Shown here: positions 26,434 to 33,943 of the stretch, piece by piece
Layout: every line of letters begins with the position of its first letter
How positions within the stretch are numbered: the first letter of the stretch is position 1
Source: Astrobacterium formosum
GTDB taxonomy: Bacteria > Pseudomonadota > Alphaproteobacteria > Rhizobiales > Xanthobacteraceae
NCBI GenBank assembly: GCA_030848545.1
Contig: JAVDCA010000001.1
Location: 372,001 to 436,000 of the forward strand
DNA length: 64,000 nt
Direction: 5' to 3'
Notes under the pieces: generated by a model
Told to the model about the DNA's origin: nothing
Database searches by the model: none
Seen by the model: only the letters and a program-made list of their open reading frames with translations
Translations under genes and position numbers: made by a program

Positions 26434-27741
26434 TCACGTCCTGACCAGATAGCGGTCGCGGTCCTTGTCCTGCAGGATAACGTGCAAGTTCCGGCCGGAT
26501 GGGGCCGCCTCGTACTGGTGTTCGCCATGGTGTCGGCAGGCATCGCAGGCATGGAACGGGATGGTGATGCCGAGAATGCGGTTGCCGGTGTCGTCGCAGC
26601 GCGAGTCGGTGACGATCGTGCCGCCGCAGTCCGGGCAGATCCTGACCGTTTCCCGCTGGTGCTCGCGCAGTCCGTCGGTGTCGTAGAAGATATCCTTGCT
26701 GCGCGTATGAAACTCGCCGTCCGGATAGAAGCGCCGCTTCAAGGTCGAGCGAGCGTGCCATTGCTCGAACACCGCCTCCTTCAGCCGCCGCAGATAGTCG
26801 GTGATCTCGCCCGGCTGGCGGTGGTCGAAGGCGTCATAGTCGGGCTCGCGTACATGGGCGATGTCGAGGCCGGCCATCGCCAGGATGATGCCCGTGTTGA
26901 CATAGGGCAACGCCGTCTGGATCGAATAGCCACCCTCGAGCACGCAGATGTCGGGCGCCAGCCGCCTGTTGAGCTCGGCGTAGCCGTGCGCCGTGAACGC
27001 CATCTGGGTGATCGGGTCGGAGTAGTGGTTGTCCTGTCCGGCCGAGTTGACGACGAGGTCCGGCTTCCACGCCTCGACGATCGGCATGACGATGTCGTCG
27101 AGGACGTACAGGAATCCCTGTTCGCCGGTGCCGGGCGGAAGCGGCAGGTTGATGGTGGCGCCGAATGCATTGGGGCCGCCGAGCTCGTCGACGAAGCCGG
27201 AGCCCGGATAGAGGGTGCGGCCGTCCTGGTGCAGCGAGATGAACAGGACGTCGGGATCGTGCCAGAAGATGTCCTGCGATCCGTCGCCATGATGGCAGTC
27301 GGTGTCGACGATGGCGATGCGCCTCACGCCGTACTTGTGACGGATGTACTCCACCATGACGGCTTCGATGTTGAGCGTGCAGAAGCCGCGGCTGCCGTGC
27401 ACGACCCGGAATGAATGATGGCCGGGCGGCCGAACGAGCGCGAAGGCGTTGTCGACTTCGCCGCTCATCACCTTGTCGGCCGCGGTCAGGCAGCCGCCGG
27501 CGGCGATCAGGTGCGATGCGTGGGCGACCGTGTCGAGGTCCGGTACGCAGAAGTGAACGCGGCAAATGTCTTCGGGGGTGGCGATGCCGGGCTTGAACTC
27601 GCGGATATTGTCGAAGTCGAACAGGCCTTCTTCGAGAACCTGGTCCTGTGTGTAGAGGAGGCGCTCCTCGCGCTCCGGATGGGTCGGCGAGATGGCATAG
27701 TCGTAGGCGGGAAAGAAGACGAGGCCGGTCTTTCGGGTCAT
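26434..27741 (-). CDS. class II histone deacetylase/acetylpolyamine amidohydrolase-like protein with zinc ribbon
   Basis: The 435-residue protein has the arginase/deacetylase fold with metal and catalytic motifs: RPPGHHSFRV, VDTDCHHGDGSQDIFW, NSAGQDNHYSDP and LEGGYSIQ. It should hydrolyse an acyl-amide such as an acetylpolyamine or another N-acyl compound. Unusually, residues 368-403 form a zinc-ribbon-like tail with C369-x2-C372, C382 and C399-x2-C402. Its ATG overlaps the stop of the hydantoinase gene (ATGA), so the two are translationally coupled and probably act in one pathway. Confidence 0.88.
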   Translation of the reverse strand: MTRKTGLVFFPAYDYAISPTHPEREERLLYTQDQVLEEGLFDFDNIREFKPGIATPEDICRVHFCVPDLDTVAHASHLIAAGGCLTAADKVMSGEVDNAFALVRPPGHHSFRVVHGSRGFCTLNIEAVMVEYIRHKYGVRRIAIVDTDCHHGDGSQDIFWHDPDVLFISLHQDGRTLYPGSGFVDELGGPNAFGATINLPLPPGTGEQGFLYVLDDIVMPIVEAWKPDLVVNSAGQDNHYSDPITQMAFTAHGYAELNRRLAPDICVLEGGYSIQTALPYVNTGIILAMAGLDIAHVREPDYDAFDHRQPGEITDYLRRLKEAVFEQWHARSTLKRRFYPDGEFHTRSKDIFYDTDGLREHQRETVRICPDCGGTIVTDSRCDDTGNRILGITIPFHACDACRHHGEHQYEAAPSGRNLHVILQDKDRDRYLVRT

Positions 27742-29417
27742 GGGCGCACCTCGCTCGGACCGGTGCCGGCATGGGTGAGGCCCGGCTTGATCTGGACACG
27801 CACCCGAATGTTGCGGCCGGAGTTGAACTGGCCGCGGACGACGTTGAAGGACTGGCGGTCGGTCACTTCGACGGCGAGATCCTCCTCGCGTGCGCCGGCC
27901 TCGCGGGCAATGCGGAGCAAGCGCTCGCGGCCGGCGGCGATGACGTCTTCGTCGGTGAACCTTTTCGGGATCTTCACCCGCTCGCCGAGTTCGGCGATGC
28001 TCATGATCTTCGCTTCCGTGTCGGCGACCAGATTGAGCTCGACCGTCGTGCGCGCCATGGCGGCGCCGCACGCATTGGCGACGTCGTGGTTCGGCGGCAC
28101 GAGCGCCGGCATGCCGAGACGCACGCCGATCTCGTCGGCCATGCACGGCGCCGGGCCGCCGACCGCGATCAATCGCTTGGGGGCGATCACGCGGCCTTCG
28201 AGCAGTTCGTGGATGGTATAGACCGGCTTGGCGTTGACCTCCGCCACCATGCCGCGTACGTGGTCGGCGATATGATCGCATGCCTGGGCGACGACAGCTG
28301 TCGCCGTTTCTTCCGGTGTGCGGCCGAGGTCGCGGGCGAGGTCGGCCATGGCTTGCGCCGCCTTCGCCTTGTCGCCGAAGTCGGCGCGGCCGGACGCGAT
28401 CAGCGCGTCGGTGGGAGTCGGGCAGGGGCCGCCGAACGCCATCGCGGAGCCTTGGCGCTCCGGGCCGATCACGAGCCGGCGGTCGATGACGCGGACCTGG
28501 CTGTCGCCGCCGAGCGCCATCGAGCGGGTGAGGAGGCCGCGCACGAGGGTCCGGTGGCCGCCGATGTCGGCGCCTTGCGGCTGCAACAGCGGCGCGCCGT
28601 GGGCGAACAGGGCGATGTCGGTGGTCGTCCCGCCAATATCGATCGAGACGCAATCGACATCCGTAGGCACCAGAGGCAGCACGCCCATGATGCTCGCCGC
28701 CGGGCCGGACAGGATGGTCTGCACCGGGCAGTCGCGCGAGCGCGCCACCTCGATCGTGCCGCCGTCGGCCTTGAGGATATAGAGCGGAACATCGATACCG
28801 ATCTCGGCGAGATAGCCGGCGAGCTGTTCGACGAAACGCGCATGCAGGCTCCACAGAGCCTCGTTCAAGTAGGCGGTCGCGATGCGCCGGGGGAAATTCA
28901 GTTGCCCGCTCAACTGATGGCCGAGCGAGACATGGCGGGCGCGGGCGACGAAGATTTTTGCGGCGCATAGCTCGTGCAGGGGATTGCGCGAGGAGAACTT
29001 GCCGACGATCGCGACGTGGCCGATGCCATCGCGCGCGAACGCGTCGGCCAGGGCGTTCAACTCGGGTTCGTCCGGCGCTTCGGCCTCGATGCCGCGGTGG
29101 TTCATGTAGCCGGCGACGATGGTGGTCTCGCCCGCGAGCGGCAGGTCGGCCGGCGCGACGCCCGGTCCGTTCATGACCACGAGGCCGACCCGGTCGAGCT
29201 GATCTTGCGCCACCGCATTGGTGAGCACGGTCGTGCTCAGGACGATGCGCTCGACGCGCTTCAGCCGCTCCACATCCGCCACCGCACAGGTGGCGCGCAG
29301 CACCGATCCGAGAATGTCGGCCGTGTCGGTCGCCACCTTCGCCTTGGCGACGATGGTGCGATCCTGCAGCAGCACGGAATCCGTGTGGGTGCCGCCGACG
29401 TCAATTCCAAGCAACAT
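27738..29417 (-). CDS. hydantoinase/oxoprolinase family protein (HyuA-like)
   Basis: This 559-residue protein has the ASKHA fold of hydantoinase A/oxoprolinases: MLLGIDVGGTHTDSVLLQDR at the N-terminus, an ILSGPAASIMG block, and VSIDIGGTTTDIALFAHGAP in the central ATP-binding domain. Relatives open cyclic amides such as N-methylhydantoin or 5-oxoproline with ATP. No HyuB partner gene is visible; instead it is fused in operon with the deacetylase-like amidohydrolase. The pair could open a ring and then cleave the resulting amide; this is inference from context. Confidence 0.87.
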   Translation of the reverse strand: MLLGIDVGGTHTDSVLLQDRTIVAKAKVATDTADILGSVLRATCAVADVERLKRVERIVLSTTVLTNAVAQDQLDRVGLVVMNGPGVAPADLPLAGETTIVAGYMNHRGIEAEAPDEPELNALADAFARDGIGHVAIVGKFSSRNPLHELCAAKIFVARARHVSLGHQLSGQLNFPRRIATAYLNEALWSLHARFVEQLAGYLAEIGIDVPLYILKADGGTIEVARSRDCPVQTILSGPAASIMGVLPLVPTDVDCVSIDIGGTTTDIALFAHGAPLLQPQGADIGGHRTLVRGLLTRSMALGGDSQVRVIDRRLVIGPERQGSAMAFGGPCPTPTDALIASGRADFGDKAKAAQAMADLARDLGRTPEETATAVVAQACDHIADHVRGMVAEVNAKPVYTIHELLEGRVIAPKRLIAVGGPAPCMADEIGVRLGMPALVPPNHDVANACGAAMARTTVELNLVADTEAKIMSIAELGERVKIPKRFTDEDVIAAGRERLLRIAREAGAREEDLAVEVTDRQSFNVVRGQFNSGRNIRVRVQIKPGLTHAGTGPSEVRP

Positions 29418-29663
29418 GAGAAACTCGCTCGCGGCCGGGTCATCCGGCCGCGACTAAAATGCAAAAAAAGCGTTTACGAATCATGGGCAGCCGAATCCCG
29501 GCCGGCCAGGCCGCTCGAACGCGGGCGTCGAGCGCGTGGCGGATGCCCCGGGTCGAATGTCTTTAGACGCCACCATGGCGGCGCAAAGAAGGCGAGCGCC
29601 ATGTCGTTTCACCCGGGCATCCGGCATGAAAACGGCGCCGCCGAAGCCGCGCCGGGAGAGTTG

Positions 29664-29701
29664 GCAGGCGAGGGGTGAACGCCCCGCCTGCGGCTTTTTT
29701 T
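29664..29701 (+). terminator. orphan rho-independent terminator, rightward
   Basis: GCAGGCG-GGG pairs with CCCCGCCTGC across a TGAAC loop (with a bulged A) and is followed by GGC and a run of seven T (29695-29701). This is an intrinsic terminator for rightward transcription. Both flanking genes are leftward, so it belongs to neither and hints at a small rightward transcript in 29450-29700. Confidence 0.65.
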
Positions 29702-29710
29702 GACGCGTCC

Positions 29711-31363
29711 TCAGCCGCGGCTGAGATCGACGTCCTTGGTCTCGGGCAGGAAGATCAGCGCCACCACGAAGCTCATGGCGGCGATGACGACCGGGTACCA
29801 CAGGCCCGAATAGATGTTGCCGGTGGCGGCCACGATGGCGAACACGGTCGCGGGCAGGAAGCCGCCGAACCAGCCATTGCCGATGTGATAGGGCAGCGAC
29901 AGGCCCGAATAGCGGATCCGGGTCGGGAACAGTTCCACCAGCCAGGCGGCGATCGGCCCGTAGACGAGCGTCACGTAGATGACCAGGATGGTGAGCATCA
30001 GCACCGTCATCGGATAGTTGATGTCGGCGGCATCGGCCTTGGTGGGATAGCCGTGCTTGGCGATCGCCGCGGTCAACACCTGGGCGAAGTTCTGTGTCGT
30101 GACCGGGATGGTCTCGTCACCGACCTTGACTACCGCCGGGGTACCCTTGGGGGCTTCCTGGTTGGAGTAGTTCACCGAGCGCACGACCAGCGCCGACTTG
30201 GCGATGTCGCACGAGGTGGTGAACTTGGAGATGCCGACCGGATTGAACTGGAACGAGCATTCGCTCGGATCGGCGATGACCGTCACCGGGGCCGAGGCGA
30301 GCGCCTTCTCCAGCTTGGGATTGGCGTAGTGGGTGATCGCCTGGAAGATGTTGACCGGCGAGCCGGGCAGATAGGTGATCACCGCCAGGGCGAAACCGGC
30401 CAGCATGATCGGCTTGCGGCCGATCTTGTCGGACAGCCAGCCGAACAGGATGAAGCCGGGCGTGCCGATGGCGAGCGAGACGGCGATCAGGATGTTGGCC
30501 GTCACGGCGTCGACCTTGAGGGTCTGGGTGAGGAAGAAGAGGGCGTAGAACTGGCCCGAATACCACACCACAGCTTCGCCGGCGGTGGCGCCGAACAGGG
30601 CCAGGATGGCGATCTTGGCATTGGCCCAGTTGCCGAACGCCTCGGTGAGCGGCGCCTTGGAGCCCTTGCCCTCGTCCTTCATCTTCTGGAACACGGGCGA
30701 TTCGGCGAGCTTCATGCGGATCCAGATCGATACCGCCAGCAGCACGGCCGAGAGCAAGAACGGCAGCCGCCAGCCCCACGACACGAAGGCCTCTTCGCCC
30801 ATGGCGGTGCGGATGCCGAGGATGACGAGCAGCGCCATGAACAGGCCGAGCGTCGCCGTGGTCTGGATCCAGGAGGTGAAGTAGCCGCGCTTTCCCGGCG
30901 GGGCGTGCTCGGCCACATAGGTCGCGGCGCCGCCATACTCGCCGCCGAGCGCGAGGCCCTGCACGAGGCGCAGCGCGATCAGGAGCATCGGCGCGGCGAT
31001 GCCCCAGGCCGCATAGGTCGGCAGGACGCCGATCAGGAAGGTGCCGAGGCCCATCAGGGTCATGGTGACCAGGAAGGTGTATTTGCGGCCGACGATGTCG
31101 CCGAGCCGGCCGAAGATGAGGGCGCCGAACGGCCGCACCGCAAAGCCCGCCGCGAAGGCCAGCAGGGTGAAGATGAAGGCGGCGGTCGGGTTGACGCCGG
31201 AGAAGAATTTGCCGGCCAGAATGACGCCGAGGGTGCCGTAGATGTAGAAGTCGTACCATTCGAACACGGTGCCGAGCGAGGAGGCGAAAACCACCAGCCG
31301 CTCGTCGCCCGTCATGCCGCCGAAGCGGCGCGGAGTCCTCTCAGCCATCGCGATTGTGGTCAT
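29711..31363 (-). CDS. MFS transporter, metabolite:H+ symporter type
   Basis: The 550-residue protein belongs to the MHS branch of MFS transporters (ProP/ShiA/KgtP-like): SSLGTVFEWYDFYIYG in helix 1, RLGDIVGRKYTFLVTMTLMG, ALRLVQGLALGGEYGGAATY in helix 4, and GWLSDKIGRKPIML. It is longer than usual because of an insertion of about 110 residues between helices 9 and 10, probably periplasmic, containing ADPSECSFQFNP and two other acidic stretches. The ATG at 31363 follows AGGAAA, deciding against the frame from 31474. Its substrate is likely an organic acid. Confidence 0.88.
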   Translation of the reverse strand: MTTIAMAERTPRRFGGMTGDERLVVFASSLGTVFEWYDFYIYGTLGVILAGKFFSGVNPTAAFIFTLLAFAAGFAVRPFGALIFGRLGDIVGRKYTFLVTMTLMGLGTFLIGVLPTYAAWGIAAPMLLIALRLVQGLALGGEYGGAATYVAEHAPPGKRGYFTSWIQTTATLGLFMALLVILGIRTAMGEEAFVSWGWRLPFLLSAVLLAVSIWIRMKLAESPVFQKMKDEGKGSKAPLTEAFGNWANAKIAILALFGATAGEAVVWYSGQFYALFFLTQTLKVDAVTANILIAVSLAIGTPGFILFGWLSDKIGRKPIMLAGFALAVITYLPGSPVNIFQAITHYANPKLEKALASAPVTVIADPSECSFQFNPVGISKFTTSCDIAKSALVVRSVNYSNQEAPKGTPAVVKVGDETIPVTTQNFAQVLTAAIAKHGYPTKADAADINYPMTVLMLTILVIYVTLVYGPIAAWLVELFPTRIRYSGLSLPYHIGNGWFGGFLPATVFAIVAATGNIYSGLWYPVVIAAMSFVVALIFLPETKDVDLSRG

Positions 31364-31632
31364 GGCGTTGCGTTTCCTGCAGTGTTGATTTTGTTCTGTC
31401 GGGCATGAGCCGGCGCCGATGTCGGCCTGCCCTGCGGGCGACGTAAACGCAGCGGTGCCGTGTTGTCTGTGCACAACAGGTCTTACGCCGATAGTTCAAG
31501 TCTATCGCGATAAGTTGCTGATAATGCAGGCATAAACTTGTGCGGCGGAAGTGCGGCGGAACTTGTTCGCCGTCCCGCAAAAATGAAGCGGCACGCTGTC
31601 GTGGGGGGGACCGCCGCTTTGAGCCGGCCGTG

Positions 31633-31896
31633 TCACAGGAGCGGCGTCATCATTTCGGCGATGTCGAGCAGCCATGCGGCGGCCTGCAGCACGGCCACGC
31701 GTTGAACGACGGTGGCCTTGCGATAGGTCGCGTTGAGCAGGGTCTTGGCGCGCCGGCAGGTGGCGGCGGTCGCCGGCGCCCCGTCGAGCTTTTCGAGGCG
31801 CGCCATCAGCTCGCTGCGGCGATGTTCGAGATCGTCGTAGCGGCGGCGGAAACCCGATGAGGTGCGGCGCGGGCGCTTGGGATTTTCGGGCGTCAT
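31633..31896 (-). CDS. small conserved-looking hypothetical protein
   Basis: This 87-residue basic protein is not assigned to a family. An N-terminal coiled-coil-like helix (YDDLEHRRSELMARLEKLDG) is followed by TCRRAKTLLNATYRKATVVQ and a hydrophobic C-terminal helix, VLQAAAWLLDIAEMMTPLL. Codon use matches the genome. The ORF stands alone between the MFS gene and two secreted proteins. The ATG gives MTPENPKRPRRTSSGFRRRY. Confidence 0.6.
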   Translation of the reverse strand: MTPENPKRPRRTSSGFRRRYDDLEHRRSELMARLEKLDGAPATAATCRRAKTLLNATYRKATVVQRVAVLQAAAWLLDIAEMMTPLL

Positions 31897-32039
31897 GGCT
31901 GCGTTCTCTGATCGTGCTGCCCGAACGGGTCGTTGCCGCGCGCACGGGTTAAGGCTGTGGCAAGAATTCGCCGGCGGGTCGATACCGGTTGTTTGCTTCT
32001 TTGGTCGTATGTTGATTCAATTCTCCCGGGAGAAGTTCC

Positions 32040-32537
32040 ATGCGCGTGTCGGTTGGACTGCTCATTGCCGCCGGTCTGGTCGCCGGTGTTGCCGCGTCGG
32101 TGCCGGCTGCCGAGGCGGCGGACGGCACCCATGTCCTCGTGGTGCCCGGACGGCCGGGCGTCCCGACCATGTATTTCGGCCGCGACATTTCCTGGGCGGT
32201 GGTGGAGGGCGAGCGCGGCCTCGACCGGCCCGGCAGCGACGTCACCATCGTTCCCACCTTCCGGTCGCGTTATTGGGTTCCACCTGCCGCCGGCTATTAC
32301 CCTTCGACCGGCAAGGCGCCCCGGTCGGGCCGCCTCGAAGTCGAGCCGCCACCGAACCGGGCGCCGCCGAAGGCGGCGGAAAGCTATCAGCGCCAGTGGG
32401 GCGTCGAATCCGCCCATACGCCGGTCACGGTGCCGGCCCCCTACGAGACCCCGCAGGTGCTGATGGATGTCCAGGCCGGGCCCGGACAGGTGCCGCCGCG
32501 CCCGCGGCCGCCGCGGCCGGCCCCCCGCAGTCCGTAA
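32040..32537 (+). CDS. secreted hypothetical protein, Pro-rich
   Basis: This 165-residue protein starts with a clear signal peptide (1-27, cleavage after EAA near AADG). The mature part has one hydrophobic strand set (HVLVVPGRPGVPTMYFGRDI, then SWAVVEGERGLDRPGSDVTI) and a Pro-rich tail with PAPYETPQ and PPRPRPPRPAPRSP. It is likely periplasmic or cell-surface. A strong AGAAG site precedes the ATG. The next gene is a similar-sized secreted protein, 85 bases downstream. Confidence 0.75.
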   Translation: MRVSVGLLIAAGLVAGVAASVPAAEAADGTHVLVVPGRPGVPTMYFGRDISWAVVEGERGLDRPGSDVTIVPTFRSRYWVPPAAGYYPSTGKAPRSGRLEVEPPPNRAPPKAAESYQRQWGVESAHTPVTVPAPYETPQVLMDVQAGPGQVPPRPRPPRPAPRSP

Positions 32538-32622
32538 CCTTGACGCGGCTTTGGCGTTGGTACCGGCGGCGATCCGTGCAAGGCTCGCCGATGGGAGACG
32601 TCAGACGAGTCGAGGTGTGCTC

Positions 32623-33150
32623 ATGCGTACGAGGTTCTGTCTCGCCGCCGGCGCGGCCTTCCTGGCACTGAACTTTGCTCCGGCGGCCCTGTCGCCGGCG
32701 ATGGCCGCCGACCAGGCGCCGGTCGTGATCTACGGCGCCGCGCCCGCGGTGGTCGCCCTGCCGCCGGTCGGCTACGTGCTTGATCCCTCCGACGCGCGCC
32801 GGCCCGTCCACGTGGTCAACCAGGGGCCAACGTACGGCGCCTGGGTCGGCGCCATCGCCCAGCCGACCTATTCGGAAGGCGGCTACATCTATCTGGACGA
32901 CGACTGCCCGGAACCCTATGTGGCCCGGCGGGCGTCGCGCAGCTATCCATATGTGCGAAGCTACCATGGCGGCCGCGTTTTCACCGCGCCGCGTGCGGCC
33001 GGGCGCCAATATCACGGCCGCCGCTTCGGCGACGCCGCCGTCGGCGGCCTCGCCGCCGCCTATCGCTACCGGCCGGCGCCGAGTGCCCGCATCATCCATG
33101 TGGAGCCCCGGCCGGTGCCGGAGATGCACACGATGTATCGGCCGCGGTGA
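32623..33150 (+). CDS. secreted hypothetical protein, Tyr/Arg-rich tail
   Basis: This 175-residue protein has a signal peptide (1-29, ending SPAMA) and a mature domain with APAVVALPPVGYVLDPSDAR, VHVVNQGPTYGAWVG and YIYLDDDCPEPYVARRASRS. The C-terminal third is rich in Arg, Tyr and Gly. ATG 32623 follows GAGGTG; the frame open from 32467 is upstream read-through. It probably shares a transcript with the preceding secreted protein. The function is unknown. Confidence 0.75.
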   Translation: MRTRFCLAAGAAFLALNFAPAALSPAMAADQAPVVIYGAAPAVVALPPVGYVLDPSDARRPVHVVNQGPTYGAWVGAIAQPTYSEGGYIYLDDDCPEPYVARRASRSYPYVRSYHGGRVFTAPRAAGRQYHGRRFGDAAVGGLAAAYRYRPAPSARIIHVEPRPVPEMHTMYRPR

Positions 33151-33229
33151 CCGGGGCGACCCGCGGCCCGTCTGCCCATTAGCTGAAATACCGTCCGCAT
33201 GTGGTTCATGGCCGCGCTCGTCGCGGCCA

Positions 33230-33409
33230 TCAACGGGCTTCGACGCCACCGACGCCGTGCTCGCTCGCCGCCGGCACATGCAGCTGGGCGAGCTTGGCTT
33301 CTTCCATGCGCAACAGGACGGCAAGCGCCCGGCGGGAGCGCTCGTCCCGTTCGCGCTGCAGCCGCTCCTTGTAGGCCTCGATGTTCTGGCGACAGATGAA
33401 CTCTTCCAT
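33230..33409 (-). CDS. small helical hypothetical protein
   Basis: This 59-residue protein starts MEEFICRQNIEAYKERLQRE and continues as a long amphipathic helix with RRALAVLLRMEEAKLAQL. Very short proteins of this form (ENI-RYKE-L...R--L--LL-EEE-KL) are frequent in Nitrobacteraceae. A strong GGAGGTGA site lies just before the ATG at 33409, which decides the start over an ATG 12 bases upstream. The role is unknown. Confidence 0.65.
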   Translation of the reverse strand: MEEFICRQNIEAYKERLQRERDERSRRALAVLLRMEEAKLAQLHVPAASEHGVGGVEAR

Positions 33410-33943
33410 TGTCACCTCCATCTGCGCAGCATTGCGCGCATGCCATTACACGCCCGCACGGGCCCGGATGGCTTGATGGCGGTCAATGCGCCGTGGCTGG
33501 TTTTGTGCATGATGCCGCGCCGTTCGGGGGCGAGGCGCGCGCCGCGCGCGACCCTCGCCGGTCCGGCCGGCGGACCGCCCCTCATTCGACCAAGGGATTG
33601 CGGATGCGGAGCGCGCCGATGGTCTGGCCGTGGCGCATGTCCTCCGCATAGAGCGTGTCACAGCCGGCCTCGATCGCCGCTGCGACGAAGCGGCAACAGG
33701 AGGCGTCGGCCGGCGGTTATTCGGGGAATGTGTAAGCCGTCACCGTAATTCGCGTAGTCCGTAATTCACGTAATTCAACGTGATTCCAAGGGGGAAGAGG
33801 GCGGACGACGTCGGCTGGCGCAAGAACCGGCTGCGGCAGATCGGCTACAAGTTGTGGGTGGTAATATTTTCATGGGCCTTTCATCGCCGTTGCGCTAGGC
33901 TCCGGCGCACCCCTGAGAACTGGCATGGATGCTGGAGGGGATG
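33410..33943. other. gene-poor stretch with VapC remnant and short direct repeats
   Basis: No intact gene is visible. The VapC fragment at 33582-33712 is the only recognisable coding trace. Near 33745-33785 the motif CGTAATTC recurs three times in 30 bases. At 33807-33872 one frame reads ADDVGWRKNRLRQIGYKLWV, perhaps another remnant. The end of the stretch must contain the promoter of the gamma-glutamyltranspeptidase gene. Confidence 0.5.
33582..33712 (-). pseudogene. VapC-type PIN toxin C-terminal fragment
   Basis: The reverse strand reads DASCCRFVAAAIEAGCDTLY then AEDMRHGQTIGALRIRNPLV and a stop at 33582. This is the conserved end of VapC toxins, including the acidic AGC--LY-EDM motif and the I-NP terminus. 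Upstream, the frame meets a stop, so the first two thirds and the antitoxin are gone. It is a relic of a toxin-antitoxin pair. Confidence 0.75.

Noticed and set aside
29709-29724. CTCAGCCGCGGCTGAG as terminator of the second MFS gene
   Set aside because: The palindrome covers the last codons and stop of the gene and has no T-run in the direction of transcription.
33807-33872. Frame reading ADDVGWRKNRLRQIGYKLWV
   Set aside because: It could be a remnant, but it is too short and unmatched to annotate as a gene.
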